The notes: generated from the letters alone by a model not told the origin. Shown: positions 1 through 8,649, numbered from the stretch's first letter. The stretch is DNA of 47,289 nucleotides from Firmicutes bacterium UBA5388 (GCA_002409975.1 DHOO01000035.1:42177-89465); one strand, 5' to 3'. Numbers and translations are program-made.

Positions 1-190
1 GTTATAAGAATTTTAGCTAAATCCTTAATCAACTAATCAAAAACTGTTATTCGCCTTAATTTTCACAACCTCTTTAATATTGGCCAGAATCCAGAATAAT
101 GATCTCTGTGGAATCATAATTTGTTTTTTTATCACGAATATGATAACAATATAATTAACCTATTAATACTGAAATCACGAGGTGATGAAG

Positions 191-784
191 ATGCTTTTTG
201 AGGAAATGGAGATTAAAGACCAAAGAGTGCTGACCGCCCTACAGAAAGTTCCTAGACACGAGTTTGTGCCTGTGGAGAAACGTTCCTCTGCTTATGAAAA
301 TATCCCGCTTGCCATTGGGTACGGACAAACTATCTCTCAGCCTTACATAGTTGCGCTCATGACAGAACTTCTAGAGATAAAAGCAGACGATAAGATCCTG
401 GAGATTGGGACCGGTTCCGGATACCAAACCGCTGTTTTAGCAGAACTGGCTGCCGAGGTATATACGATTGAAACAATCGAACCATTAGCTAACACTGCTA
501 AACATACTCTGTCCCGATTAGGCTATCAGAATATCAATCTCCGCATAGCTGATGGTTATTTCGGTTGGGAGGAGAAAAGTCCCTTCGATGCAATCATTGT
601 TACCGCCGCAGCAGAGGAAACGCCTTCCCCTCTTAAAGACCAATTAATTGATGGCGGAAGACTAGTCATCCCCCTCGGTTCCCCCAACAATATCCAAACT
701 CTTTGGCGATTTATAAAACAAAAAGATTTCTTTATTAGAGAAAATACAGGATTTGTCCGTTTTGTTCCTTTTACAAGAAAGTAG
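191..784 (+). CDS. pcm: protein-L-isoaspartate O-methyltransferase
   Basis: This 197-aa cytoplasmic SAM-dependent methyltransferase methylates L-isoaspartyl residues in damaged proteins so that they can be repaired. The sequence shows the family start region (VPRHEFVP), the conserved substrate-loop segment AIGYGQTISQP, and SAM motif I (ILEIGTGSGYQTAVLA), followed by IRIADGYFG-like and GGRLVIPLG motifs. Length is normal for bacterial Pcm. In-frame starts also exist at 182 (GTG) and 185 (ATG), but the GAGGTGA Shine-Dalgarno at 179-185 overlaps them and is correctly spaced for the ATG at 191. It stands alone on the plus strand and converges with the small gene at 809-1009. Confidence 0.93.
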   Translation: MLFEEMEIKDQRVLTALQKVPRHEFVPVEKRSSAYENIPLAIGYGQTISQPYIVALMTELLEIKADDKILEIGTGSGYQTAVLAELAAEVYTIETIEPLANTAKHTLSRLGYQNINLRIADGYFGWEEKSPFDAIIVTAAAEETPSPLKDQLIDGGRLVIPLGSPNNIQTLWRFIKQKDFFIRENTGFVRFVPFTRK

Positions 785-808
785 TTAGTTTTAATTATTA
801 GTATTTGA

Positions 809-1009
809 TTAGGGTGTATGATTAAGCTCATTCATCAGTAAGTTATAGATTTCATTCTCCCCTAAACTCTTCAATCTTTCTAACTTCTTCTTTTTATATT
901 CCCACTCTGCTTCGGATAATGTCTGACGATTATTATTAAAATACATCAATATATCAGTCACTTCATTCATGTTTTGAGGATCTTTTAAATGTCTTAAAAA
1001 GCCAAACAT
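809..1009 (-). CDS. small hypothetical protein, 66 aa
   Basis: No family is recognised. The 66-aa product starts MFGFLRHLKDP and is rich in charged residues, with a Lys/Glu-rich helical middle (EWEYKKKKLERLKSLGE). It has no signal peptide or membrane segment. The ATG at 1009 was chosen because GAGGAGGG lies about 8 nt upstream; an in-frame start at 1033 would place that Shine-Dalgarno inside the gene. The good ribosome site and convergent position behind pcm support a real gene. Function unknown. Confidence 0.6.
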   Translation of the reverse strand: MFGFLRHLKDPQNMNEVTDILMYFNNNRQTLSEAEWEYKKKKLERLKSLGENEIYNLLMNELNHTP

Positions 1010-1134
1010 TCTCGTCCCTCCTCCCTTAATCAAGCGTAGAAGTAACCATTATCTTTTGATATATTCTACATTTTAACATGGGTTACCTTCTTATTTACCT
1101 AAAAGACGCTACAAGTGAAAAACAAAAGTTTTTG

Positions 1135-1163
1135 TTAAGATATTTTAAATAACATGATATAAT
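1135..1163 (+). promoter_or_regulatory. candidate sigma-A promoter for cutC
   Basis: An extended -10 element, TGATATAAT (1155-1163), has a 17-nt spacer to a weak -35 like sequence TTAAGA (1135-1140). It lies about 110 bp upstream of cutC. Assigned by eye from consensus only. Confidence 0.45.
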
Positions 1164-1276
1164 AAAAAAATAATACCTACTCTCTCGGGATTCTTATCCA
1201 GGCAGCGATTATTTCTCAGGCGTGAACAACTGCCTAATTAAAGTCAAACGCTTTGCAAAAACAGGAGGGAAGATAA

Positions 1277-1903
1277 ATGGAAATATTAAAAGAAGCATGT
1301 GTAGGAAATTACATAGAAGCTAAAAATGCCTACGAACTGGGCGCCCATCGAATTGAGCTTTGCGACAATCTTAAAGAAGGAGGAACTACGCCCAGCTATG
1401 GAAGTATTATCTTAGCAAAGGAAACTTTAAAATTGGCCATTAATGTAATGATCCGACCACGGGGAGACAGTTTTGTTTTTAAAGAAGAAGAAATCAGGAT
1501 CATGGAAAAAGACGTAGAGTTATGTCGGGAGGCCAAAGTAGATGGTGTAGTCATCGGTGCTTTAACTGAAGACCAGAGGATAGATGAAGAAGCTGTCAAA
1601 AGACTTGTAAAAAAAGCAGGAAAATTAAGTGTTACTTTTCATATGGCTTTTGACGAGATAGAAGATAAAAAAGGGGCGTTAAATCAATTAATAGATTTAG
1701 GTATAGACCGAGTACTTACTAAAGGGGGACAGGGCGCCGCTTTAGACAACCAGCAAACCCTAAAAGAATTAGTAGACTATGCCAATAATAGGATTATTAT
1801 CTTAGCAGGTGGGGGAATAACCAAGGATAACTATAGGGAGTTGGTGAAAAACACTGGAATAAAAGAAATCCATGGGACAAAAATAGTAGGCAAGTTGGTC
1901 TAA
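1277..1903 (+). CDS. cutC: CutC family protein (copper homeostasis)
   Basis: A 208-aa TIM-barrel protein of the CutC family, linked to copper handling although its biochemical activity is unsettled. Seen in sequence: the N-terminal EACVGNYIEAKNAYELGAHRIELCDNL, the EGGTTPSYG motif, the MIRPRGD motif at about residue 56, VTFHMAFDE, VLTKGGQ and the final EIHGTKIVG. It is shorter than the E. coli protein (about 248 aa), but ending shortly after HGTK is usual in Firmicutes, so it is not read as truncated. AGGAGGG lies 8-9 nt upstream of the ATG. The stop codon is 2 bp from the convergent ROK relic, which has eroded up to it. Confidence 0.88.
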   Translation: MEILKEACVGNYIEAKNAYELGAHRIELCDNLKEGGTTPSYGSIILAKETLKLAINVMIRPRGDSFVFKEEEIRIMEKDVELCREAKVDGVVIGALTEDQRIDEEAVKRLVKKAGKLSVTFHMAFDEIEDKKGALNQLIDLGIDRVLTKGGQGAALDNQQTLKELVDYANNRIIILAGGGITKDNYRELVKNTGIKEIHGTKIVGKLV

Positions 1904-1905
1904 CG

Positions 1906-2163
1906 CTACAAATTCCATTTTTCTATCGAAAAGAGCATTTCCAAAGCCAAGGCATAAGCACCGATTAGTGGCGGGTCCTCTTTCATCTTTGATCTGACTA
2001 CTTTGACGGCGCCGATAAACTCTTGCCCGGCTTTGGACAATTCTCCCCCCAGTATGATCAGTTCCGGATTAAAGATAGTAACCAGTTTAGCCACAGTGAT
2101 CCTCTTCAAATCTTTACTGTTACTGGGTTTTTTGTTTTCACCCTTTAATACTCCATAAAACAT
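1906..2163 (-). pseudogene. internally deleted relic of a ROK-family (NagC-like) regulator
   Basis: The 85-codon open frame joins the first residues of a ROK regulator (SNSKDLK) directly to its C-terminal end (ITVAKLVTIFNPELIILGGEL to IEKWNL). The intact ROK gene at 14268-15479 carries the same pieces: SNSKDVK near residue 10 and the C-terminus almost identically, at both DNA and protein level. About 320 internal codons are missing, including the HTH and sugar-binding core. A second in-frame gap of roughly 15 codons removes the stretch after KAGxxFI. Both joins are in frame. It lies 41 bp downstream of nagB1, so the ancestral module A probably ended with its own repressor. A functional micro-peptide is possible but unlikely. 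Confidence 0.85.
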
Positions 2164-2204
2164 AATTTATAATACTTATTCATATTATGATTAGACCACA
2201 ACTG

Positions 2205-2975
2205 CTACTGTAACTTCTCAGCTGAATCCGGTTCTAAATAAAGTATGGCCTGTTCATGCCGGCGAAGAATCGAGGCTGGACAATCCGTTGAGATTTCACC
2301 TTTAACCGTTTTCACCACTGCTTCGCTCTTTGTCTTACCGGGCACTATACAAAAGATCCTTTTAGCCGCCATAATTGTTGGAATAGTTAAAGTCAGAGCC
2401 TTAGTCGGAACATCGGTAAGTTTTTCAAAACAACCATCATTCACCTGTTGCTGCCGACATTTAAGATCAATCTCTACTGCCTTAACAATCTTAGGATCAT
2501 TAAAATCAGCCACTGGTGGGTCATTAAAGGCAATATGACCGTTCTCCCCAATACCAATACAGGCGATATCAATAGGATGTTCTTGTAATAAACCGCCATA
2601 CCGTATGCATTCTTTTTCCGGATCAGTAGTATTGCCGTCTATATAGTAAACCTTCCCGGGTTTAACTTGGTCAAAAAGGTGGTCTTTTAAAAACCGCGTA
2701 AACCGTTGCGGAGCATCTTCTGGTAAGCCGATATACTCATCCAGATGAAAAGCGATCACTTTTGACCAATCAATCCCGGGTGTTTGAATTAAAGTAGCCA
2801 GGAATTCGTTTTGTGACGGAGCAGCGGCAAACACCATCGTAGCCAAACCCTGTTTTGCAATTAACTCTTTCATTCCTTCCGCTACGGCCTGGGCAGCAAA
2901 TGTTCCCATGGTTTGACGAGTGGAATAAACTTCTACCTTAAGTTTATCAACCGTGAAACTCTTTATTTTACCCAT
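2205..2975 (-). CDS. NagB-like glucosamine-6-phosphate deaminase/isomerase family, divergent subgroup (copy 1)
   Basis: A 256-aa cytoplasmic protein of the NagB/6-phosphogluconolactonase superfamily, expected to deaminate and isomerise an amino-sugar phosphate and release ammonia. The proton-shuttle Asp is present in FHLDEYIGLP (D79). The catalytic loop reads GIGENGHIAFND (141-152), so relative to E. coli NagB the Asp141 equivalent is Asn145, His143 is kept (H147) and Glu148 is Asp152. The phosphate/substrate loop GLPTGGTP of E. coli is replaced by FAAAPSQ (49-55). Copy 2 at 25679-26455 shares all these changes. It is last in module A, 44 bp downstream of the ceramidase-like gene. Exact substrate uncertain; GlcN6P is possible. 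Confidence 0.85.
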   Translation of the reverse strand: MGKIKSFTVDKLKVEVYSTRQTMGTFAAQAVAEGMKELIAKQGLATMVFAAAPSQNEFLATLIQTPGIDWSKVIAFHLDEYIGLPEDAPQRFTRFLKDHLFDQVKPGKVYYIDGNTTDPEKECIRYGGLLQEHPIDIACIGIGENGHIAFNDPPVADFNDPKIVKAVEIDLKCRQQQVNDGCFEKLTDVPTKALTLTIPTIMAAKRIFCIVPGKTKSEAVVKTVKGEISTDCPASILRRHEQAILYLEPDSAEKLQ

Positions 2976-3019
2976 AAAATAAATCCCCCTCTTTTCAGCT
3001 GCGCCATTCGCTTCACCAA

Positions 3020-4336
3020 TTATAAGTTTTTTAACATTGTTAATAAAGTACGGACAATCTCTTCTCCCGCTCCCCTCGTAAGAGGCGAAGGTAAACCGTA
3101 ATAACGGTAAGAATCGTTAACTTCATATCCGCCTTCATCGTAAACATGTTCAGGGGCCACATAACCAATGTTATGGTTAGTGTAGCCAAGAATTACCACA
3201 CGGCGTGGCGCTCTTTCTTTTTTAATCATTAAAGCAAATTCATGAAAGAACTCCCCGGGCAGAGTGACAAATTCCAGTTCACCAAGGGAAAAAGCAGCTA
3301 CTTCCGACTTAATTACAGGTTCAATTTTGTTCGCCTGCTGTAGCTCCGCCATTTTCCCAGCCCATTGCGCCCAGACCTCAGCTTGATGGTATTCACCAAA
3401 GGACGCGCCTTTCTGTTTTAACTCGACCGCCTGTCGCTTCCAAGTATCTACTTCCCGAAGATAAAAATCAGCCGTAGGCGCCTGTTCAAAAGGCACAGAG
3501 AGTTCCTGCGCCGCGTAACTGAGGTTAACTGAACTTAGCGCAACCGCGTTTTCTGAAGCGGTAAGCGCTACTCCGGCTAAGATTCGGCCAAGCCTCGCCG
3601 CCTCACGAAAAGTCCTTCGGTCATTACCTTTGCCTTGGATGCTATCGGCGGTATTATGACCGACATTAACATCCCCAGTAGCGCCGTTCATAAACATGGC
3701 CTGGGCTCCCGGGTACACTTGTTCTAAAGCGTTGAGCAGATAATAAGGATAATCCGCAGTTACCAGGAAGTTATCCGGTCCCAAAACAACCGGATGGCAA
3801 GCGTAATTGACCAGGAGCGCTTTAGGTCCATCAGCCCCCTGCAAACGCACTACCAGAACCTGAGCATCGGTAGGGCCGCCCTTTTGCCGCCGGTTTTTTC
3901 CTACGGAACGACATTCTTCCTCACCCACAAAGACGGTTACCGGTTCCAGAGTCTGATTGGCCAGATAAACAGCGCCTGCTATATTATTAATTAAACCGTT
4001 GCGATAAGCCGGATCAACCTCGCCCAAAAAAATATCTTCCATCGTGACCGGACCGGAATGCGTATGCGTAGCGCTGATCATTACTGAGGACGGGTTTAAA
4101 TCGGTTAGGTGGGCGACTTTCTCCCGTACTTTTGCCAAAAGCTTAGCGTCTACCCCAAGAGCATCCACAGAGACTAAAGCTATTTTTTCTTTCCCGTCTG
4201 CTAAGACTAATGCCCGTGCGTATAATGGATCATGAACGCCACGGCTCCTCCCTTCCCGCGCAACAAACCCGGATAACTCGCAATCAAAAGGCGGCGTAAT
4301 CATTAACCTACCTGTCCCTGCCGTTAACTGTCTCAT
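3020..4336 (-). CDS. neutral/alkaline ceramidase-like amidase, cytoplasmic (copy 1)
   Basis: A 438-aa member of the neutral/alkaline non-lysosomal ceramidase N-terminal domain family (zinc amidohydrolases). Likely zinc ligands are visible: THTHSGP (H91/H93), NYACHPVVLGPDN (H181), the Glu in LPGEFFHEF and the Tyr in IGYVAPEHVYDEGGYE. In true ceramidases a catalytic Ser sits in a GDVSPN-like motif; here the equivalent is GATGDVNVGHN (219-228), without that Ser. There is no signal peptide, so it probably acts on an imported small molecule rather than on ceramide. Hydrolysis of an N-acyl amino sugar is an inference. A paralogue lies at 34204-35523. AGAAGGT precedes the ATG. Confidence 0.78.
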   Translation of the reverse strand: MRQLTAGTGRLMITPPFDCELSGFVAREGRSRGVHDPLYARALVLADGKEKIALVSVDALGVDAKLLAKVREKVAHLTDLNPSSVMISATHTHSGPVTMEDIFLGEVDPAYRNGLINNIAGAVYLANQTLEPVTVFVGEEECRSVGKNRRQKGGPTDAQVLVVRLQGADGPKALLVNYACHPVVLGPDNFLVTADYPYYLLNALEQVYPGAQAMFMNGATGDVNVGHNTADSIQGKGNDRRTFREAARLGRILAGVALTASENAVALSSVNLSYAAQELSVPFEQAPTADFYLREVDTWKRQAVELKQKGASFGEYHQAEVWAQWAGKMAELQQANKIEPVIKSEVAAFSLGELEFVTLPGEFFHEFALMIKKERAPRRVVILGYTNHNIGYVAPEHVYDEGGYEVNDSYRYYGLPSPLTRGAGEEIVRTLLTMLKNL

Positions 4337-4377
4337 TTATATACCTTCTTCACCCATTTTTGTTTTAGGACCGACTG

Positions 4378-5430
4378 TTAGTTTTCTAATGGCAAATTAA
4401 CTTTTTTACCTGTTTCCGCCGACTTATAAATCGCCAAAACCAATTCAACCGCTTTCTGTCCTTCTATCCCAGGAACTGCCGGCTGGCGATCCTCACGAAT
4501 AGCATTAATCATATCTAAAATTTGCTGCTGATGTTCAGATACATCTTCAATCAGCGGACTGGTGGGGCTTAAACCTTTTTGTTCAGATTCTTTCCCTTGC
4601 AAAAATGATAAATCCCCCTCCAATGGCTCGTTAAACTTCCACATCACCGGATCTTCTCCCATAATTATCGCGGCGCCGTCTGTGCCAAAAATCTCCAATT
4701 TCTTATTAATTCCATGATAGACAGAGGTGGTGGCCTGAATTGTCCCTACCGCTCCGTTAACAAATTCTACAGCTGCGGTAACTGTATCCTCCACTTCAAT
4801 ATCGTGGGTCAAGTGATCCGCATAAGCATAAACACTTTTTGCATCCCCCATCAGCCAAAGAAGCAGATCAACATTATGAATTCCTTGATTCATCAACGCG
4901 CCGCCGCCATCCTGCGCTTTAGTGCCCCGCCATCCACCGTTTTTGTAGTAATCTTCGGATCGGTAACAAATAGTAGCAGCATTCCCGATAATCAATCGGC
5001 CAAACCTGTTCTCTGTTATCGCCCGTTTCAAACTACTGAATACCGGCATAAACCGAAGTTGAAAAACGCATCCCAGTTTTATCCCTGCTGCTTCGGCAGT
5101 CTGAAGTATCTTTTTCATTCGCTCCACCGATATATCCAACGGTTTTTCCACTAACAGGTTAACACCGGCGTCAGCCGCCGCTCGACAAATATCCATTCTC
5201 GTTCCGCTCGGCGTGCAAACCGAAACCAGATCTGGTTTCTCTTTTTCAAACATCTGACGATAATCCGTATAAGCATTACATCCGAATTCGGCAGCTAATT
5301 TCGTTGCATTCTCCGGTCTGAGATCAGAAACGGCCACCAATTGGGCTTCATCCAATCCGGTAATGGCTTTGGCGTGCACTTTACCGATCGCTCCGCAACC
5401 AATTACCGCCAAGCGCATTTTTTGACTCAT
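4378..5430 (-). CDS. Gfo/Idh/MocA family sugar dehydrogenase
   Basis: A 350-aa NAD(P)-dependent oxidoreductase. An N-terminal Rossmann fold (LAVIGCGAIGKVHAKAI) is followed by the family EKPL signature (VEKPLDIS, about residue 95) and a C-terminal dimerisation sheet domain with GGWRGT, DGGGALMNQGIHNVDLLLW and the catalytic-region His of that motif. The DGGGALMNQGIH pattern resembles dehydrogenases acting on UDP-N-acetylamino sugars or inositol-like substrates, but the substrate cannot be read from sequence. It lies between the DegT aminotransferase (50 bp upstream) and the ceramidase-like amidase (41 bp downstream). A dehydrogenase-aminotransferase pair acting on one keto-sugar intermediate is plausible. 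Confidence 0.85.
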   Translation of the reverse strand: MSQKMRLAVIGCGAIGKVHAKAITGLDEAQLVAVSDLRPENATKLAAEFGCNAYTDYRQMFEKEKPDLVSVCTPSGTRMDICRAAADAGVNLLVEKPLDISVERMKKILQTAEAAGIKLGCVFQLRFMPVFSSLKRAITENRFGRLIIGNAATICYRSEDYYKNGGWRGTKAQDGGGALMNQGIHNVDLLLWLMGDAKSVYAYADHLTHDIEVEDTVTAAVEFVNGAVGTIQATTSVYHGINKKLEIFGTDGAAIIMGEDPVMWKFNEPLEGDLSFLQGKESEQKGLSPTSPLIEDVSEHQQQILDMINAIREDRQPAVPGIEGQKAVELVLAIYKSAETGKKVNLPLEN

Positions 5431-5480
5431 CGTCTCATCCCCTTGCTGAAAATAATAATCTTATATCGTCAGTACATTAA

Positions 5481-6692
5481 TTAGCGTATAATCTCTTTTA
5501 AATTTTTAACAATATAATCAATATCTTCATTTGTTAATAAGGGGCTAACCTGAATAAACAAGGCTCGCGAAATTAAGTCTTCTGCCTTCGGACACATTCC
5601 CATCCGATATTCAGGAGTGCCTTTGTAGTATGGACAAGTAAAAGGACACCCTGAAGAATGTGCTGTTAATTTATTTAACACAAAGGGATAAGCATAAGTT
5701 GGTAATCCTTGATACAGCCGGGTTCCCGGAACCTTCCGCTCTTTACATTTCTTCACCGCCTCAATGGTATCTTCAGCGGTAGGAAGATAAATAGCTAAAG
5801 AAACATAGCTACAACCTGCCTCATCATAATTCTTTCGCCAAGAAAGATTGGGAATCTCATTAAGACCGGCGATAATCTTACGCGCATTATTTTGCATCTT
5901 TTCTACAATATCGCTGACTTTTCGTAGCTGCATCAAAGCAACCGCGCCTGTCAACTCATTCATCCGATAATTTTCGCCATAAAAACCTGGACAGGTCGGA
6001 TCAACCACCACATGCCCGCTGGCGTCTCTAATATTGCCTTGATCATGGGCCATAATCATTCTTTTATATAAATGTTCATCATTAGTTACTACTAAACCGC
6101 CTTCTCCCGCAGTAATGGTCTTATTAAGTTGTAGACTGAAAGTACCGATATCCCCGATCGTGCCCACATATTTTCCTTTATAAGCAGCCGCAAAAGATTG
6201 CGCTGAATCTTCAATCACCTTTAATTTATGGCGTTTGGCAATGTCCATAATCCGATCCATATCTGCGCTTGAGCCCTGAAAATGAACAACCATAATAACC
6301 TTGGTACGTGGAGTAATACAACGTTCCAGCGCTTCAGGATCAATGTTAAGACTATCATCCACATCACAAAAGATAGGAACAGCATTACAGGAAACTACCG
6401 AACCGGCGCAAGCAATGAAAGTAACAGACGGAATAATCACCTCATCACCAGGTCCAACTCCTAAAGCCCTTAAAGCAACCATCAAAGCGGCTGTACCGGA
6501 AGAGACTGCCAAACCATATTTACTTCCTAAAAACTGAGTGGCTTCTTTTTCAAAAGCGCTTACTTTACCCTGCACCGCCGGCCCGTAGTAACGGAATGGA
6601 GATTGATTTTCAATTACTTCCGCAACTGATTGGTTCTCCTCCGCTCCATAAACAAAAGCTCCAGGATAGACCGGTTTGTGTAAATCTTTCAT
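5481..6692 (-). CDS. DegT/DnrJ/EryC1/StrS family PLP-dependent sugar aminotransferase
   Basis: A 403-aa fold-type I aminotransferase. Visible are the SSGTAALMVALRALGVGPGDEVI cofactor-phosphate region, VIEDSAQSFAA with the PLP ring-binding Asp, and the internal-aldimine Lys in SLQLNKTITAGEGG. Near the C-terminus a Cys-rich stretch (SSGCPFTCPYY, then GMCPKAED) is found in a subset of the family. It would interconvert a keto sugar or keto-cyclitol with its amino form, using glutamate or another donor. The start at 6692 (MKDLHKPVYPG) has GGAGAGGT upstream; a longer frame to 6737 lacks a site. It follows the permease gene by 77 bp in module A. Confidence 0.87.
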   Translation of the reverse strand: MKDLHKPVYPGAFVYGAEENQSVAEVIENQSPFRYYGPAVQGKVSAFEKEATQFLGSKYGLAVSSGTAALMVALRALGVGPGDEVIIPSVTFIACAGSVVSCNAVPIFCDVDDSLNIDPEALERCITPRTKVIMVVHFQGSSADMDRIMDIAKRHKLKVIEDSAQSFAAAYKGKYVGTIGDIGTFSLQLNKTITAGEGGLVVTNDEHLYKRMIMAHDQGNIRDASGHVVVDPTCPGFYGENYRMNELTGAVALMQLRKVSDIVEKMQNNARKIIAGLNEIPNLSWRKNYDEAGCSYVSLAIYLPTAEDTIEAVKKCKERKVPGTRLYQGLPTYAYPFVLNKLTAHSSGCPFTCPYYKGTPEYRMGMCPKAEDLISRALFIQVSPLLTNEDIDYIVKNLKEIIR

Positions 6693-6769
6693 TATGATAA
6701 CCTCTCCTTCACTAAATCTATATTTTGCTGTTGACAATTTAAAACATAATCATCTATTAGGTATTAAGG

Positions 6770-7606
6770 TTATGACTTCATCCCGCTCATCGCCATTCCG
6801 GAAATAATGTGGCGGCGGAAGAACATAAAGACAATAATGAGCGGTAAAACCGAGATTGCAGTCCCGGCCATAACCGGACCATACTCCACGGTATACTGGT
6901 TTTGAAACATAGTTAAACCGACCTCCAATACAAAATGCTCGGAGGAATTAGTAATAATCAACGGCCAGACGAAAAATGCCCACCCAAACATGAAATTAAA
7001 AATTGCTAAAGCAGCAAGAGCTGATTTCGATAAGGGAAGCACTACATTAAGAAAAACGCCAAACTCATTACTACCGTCAATGCGGGCCGCATCCATTAAA
7101 TCGTCTGGGATTGTCTCTACTTGTTGACGCATTAAAAAAATACCAAAACTAGTAATAACTAAAGGAGCGATAATACCGGTATAGGTATCAATTAAACCGG
7201 CCTTGGAAACCATTAAATAAAATGGAATCATATAACACTCAAATGGGATCATCGTTGTTCCTAAAATAATTATAAATAAAAGGTTCTTAAAGGGAAAAGA
7301 ATATTTGGCAAAGACCGTCCCCGCCAAAGCAGACGTAATTAAAACACAAAGCGTTGATACTCCGGCAACTAAAACACTGTTTAAAAAGTAACGAAAGATC
7401 GGTATTCGACTACAAACGCTCACAAAATTATTCCATGTCGGTTCAAGCGGGAAAAAAGTCGGGGGAACAAATAAAATTTCTTGTTCTGTTTTGAACGAGG
7501 ATAAAAACATCCAAATAAACGGAAACAACATCAAAACCACGCCAAGCATTAAAATAATATGATACCAATTTTTTGCGATTTTTCTGACCTGCACCTGCTT
7601 ATTCAT
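6770..7606 (-). CDS. carbohydrate ABC transporter permease, MalG type (module A)
   Basis: A 278-aa inner-membrane permease with six predicted membrane segments, starting at IILMLGVVLMLFPFIWMFLSS. The cytoplasmic EAA loop that contacts the ATPase is present (MDAARIDGSNEFGVFLNVVLPLSK, about residues 180-203). It pairs with the MalF-type permease directly upstream (12-bp gap) and the binding protein at 8650. The paralogue is at 19587-20423. No MsmK/UgpC-type sugar ATPase is encoded in the window, so a shared ATPase elsewhere probably energises it. AAGGAGAGAG precedes the ATG. Confidence 0.92.
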   Translation of the reverse strand: MNKQVQVRKIAKNWYHIILMLGVVLMLFPFIWMFLSSFKTEQEILFVPPTFFPLEPTWNNFVSVCSRIPIFRYFLNSVLVAGVSTLCVLITSALAGTVFAKYSFPFKNLLFIIILGTTMIPFECYMIPFYLMVSKAGLIDTYTGIIAPLVITSFGIFLMRQQVETIPDDLMDAARIDGSNEFGVFLNVVLPLSKSALAALAIFNFMFGWAFFVWPLIITNSSEHFVLEVGLTMFQNQYTVEYGPVMAGTAISVLPLIIVFMFFRRHIISGMAMSGMKS

Positions 7607-7618
7607 TTTACTCTCTCC

Positions 7619-8542
7619 TTAGTAGTCTTCAGTTCTGAAGAATTTAAACTGCAGTAGACTAATGAACATTACAATGGCAAATAAGACTACAACTTGAGCT
7701 GAGGCGTAACCCATCTTGAAATAACGGAAACCATTCTGGTAAATCTCATAAACTAAAACACGCACTGCCGCGGCCGGCGCTCCCTGCGTCCCGGTGGTCA
7801 TGACGTACACCTGAGTAAAGACATTAAAAGCCTGAATGGTGGCGATCACAGAGATGTAGAGTGTCATCCGCTTAAGCAGCGGGAAAGTTATATTTTTAAA
7901 AACCTGCCAGCCAACGGCGCCGTCCACTGCCGCCGCCTCGTAGTACTGGTCAGGAATATTTCGCAACCCAACAAGGAACAAGACCATGTAATAACCGAGC
8001 ACTTTCCAGATACTCATAACAATAATGGAATAAAGAGCCACATCTGGATCTGTCAACCAACCGACAGCCTTCAAACCCAATGAAGTCAAGACAAAGTTAA
8101 TAATACCGTATGTTCGGTCATACATCCATTTCCAGATAATTGAGACCGGAACCATCGGAATTACAAAGGGCAGAAAATAAGCAAATTCATAGAAACTACC
8201 TATTTTACTCTTTTTTTTCAAGGCTAAGGCCAAAAGTAGGGCTAAAGTAACACTGATTAACACTACAAAGACCGTAAAAACCGTTGTATTAACCAAAGCG
8301 ATCCGGAAAAATTTATCTTTCACTATTTTGACAAAATTCTGCAACCCAATAAATGGGCGATGGAGTTTAATCAAGTTCCAATTGTGGAGACTTAGATAAA
8401 ACGTGCCTAAAATTGGGATAATGCGTAAAACAAGATATAAAATAACTGTAGGTATAAGAATAACCATGGCAAACCGAAACTTTCTTCTTTCTAATCCCTT
8501 TATTTTGTACTTAGATTTAATGTTTGTTGGTGTATTAGGCAT
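7619..8542 (-). CDS. carbohydrate ABC transporter permease, MalF type (module A)
   Basis: A 307-aa membrane permease of the MalF/UgpA class. It has six predicted membrane segments, the first in FAMVILIPTVILYLVLRIIP, and an EAA loop (YYEAAAVDGAVGWQVFKNITFPLL). The ATG at 8542 (MPNTPTNIK) is chosen because a G-rich Shine-Dalgarno (GGGGGGGAAGG) sits just upstream; extending to 8614 would run through the intercistronic hairpin at 8592-8621. The paralogue is at 20463-21422. Confidence 0.92.
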   Translation of the reverse strand: MPNTPTNIKSKYKIKGLERRKFRFAMVILIPTVILYLVLRIIPILGTFYLSLHNWNLIKLHRPFIGLQNFVKIVKDKFFRIALVNTTVFTVFVVLISVTLALLLALALKKKSKIGSFYEFAYFLPFVIPMVPVSIIWKWMYDRTYGIINFVLTSLGLKAVGWLTDPDVALYSIIVMSIWKVLGYYMVLFLVGLRNIPDQYYEAAAVDGAVGWQVFKNITFPLLKRMTLYISVIATIQAFNVFTQVYVMTTGTQGAPAAAVRVLVYEIYQNGFRYFKMGYASAQVVVLFAIVMFISLLQFKFFRTEDY

Positions 8543-8591
8543 ATACCTTCCCCCCCCAGAGGTTTTCCTCTTTTTTCGTTGTTCTGGTATA

Positions 8592-8621
8592 ATGTGGGGC
8601 GGATCACTCTCCACCCCACAT
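8592..8621 (-). promoter_or_regulatory. intercistronic hairpin between binding-protein and permease genes (module A)
   Basis: ATGTGGGGCGGA (8592-8603) and TCCACCCCACAT (8610-8621) form a 12-bp stem with one G-U pair and a 6-nt loop. No T-tract follows in the minus direction, so it is not a classic terminator. It probably stabilises the upstream binding-protein mRNA or limits read-through, giving more binding protein than permease. Confidence 0.65.
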
Positions 8622-8649
8622 ATAAATCATCTTATTCTTCAGAAATTAT

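Noticed and set aside
121..155. Promoter for pcm around TATAAT at 150-155
   Set aside because: No -35 like sequence at a suitable distance and no extended -10, so it was not listed as a feature.
1246..1262. cre-like site CAAACGCTTTGC before cutC
   Set aside because: It fails the catabolite-repression consensus at several fixed positions; only an 8-bp TTTGCAAA palindrome remains.
1277..1903. CutC appears short compared with E. coli
   Set aside because: Ending just after HGTK is normal for the Firmicutes short form, so truncation was not called.
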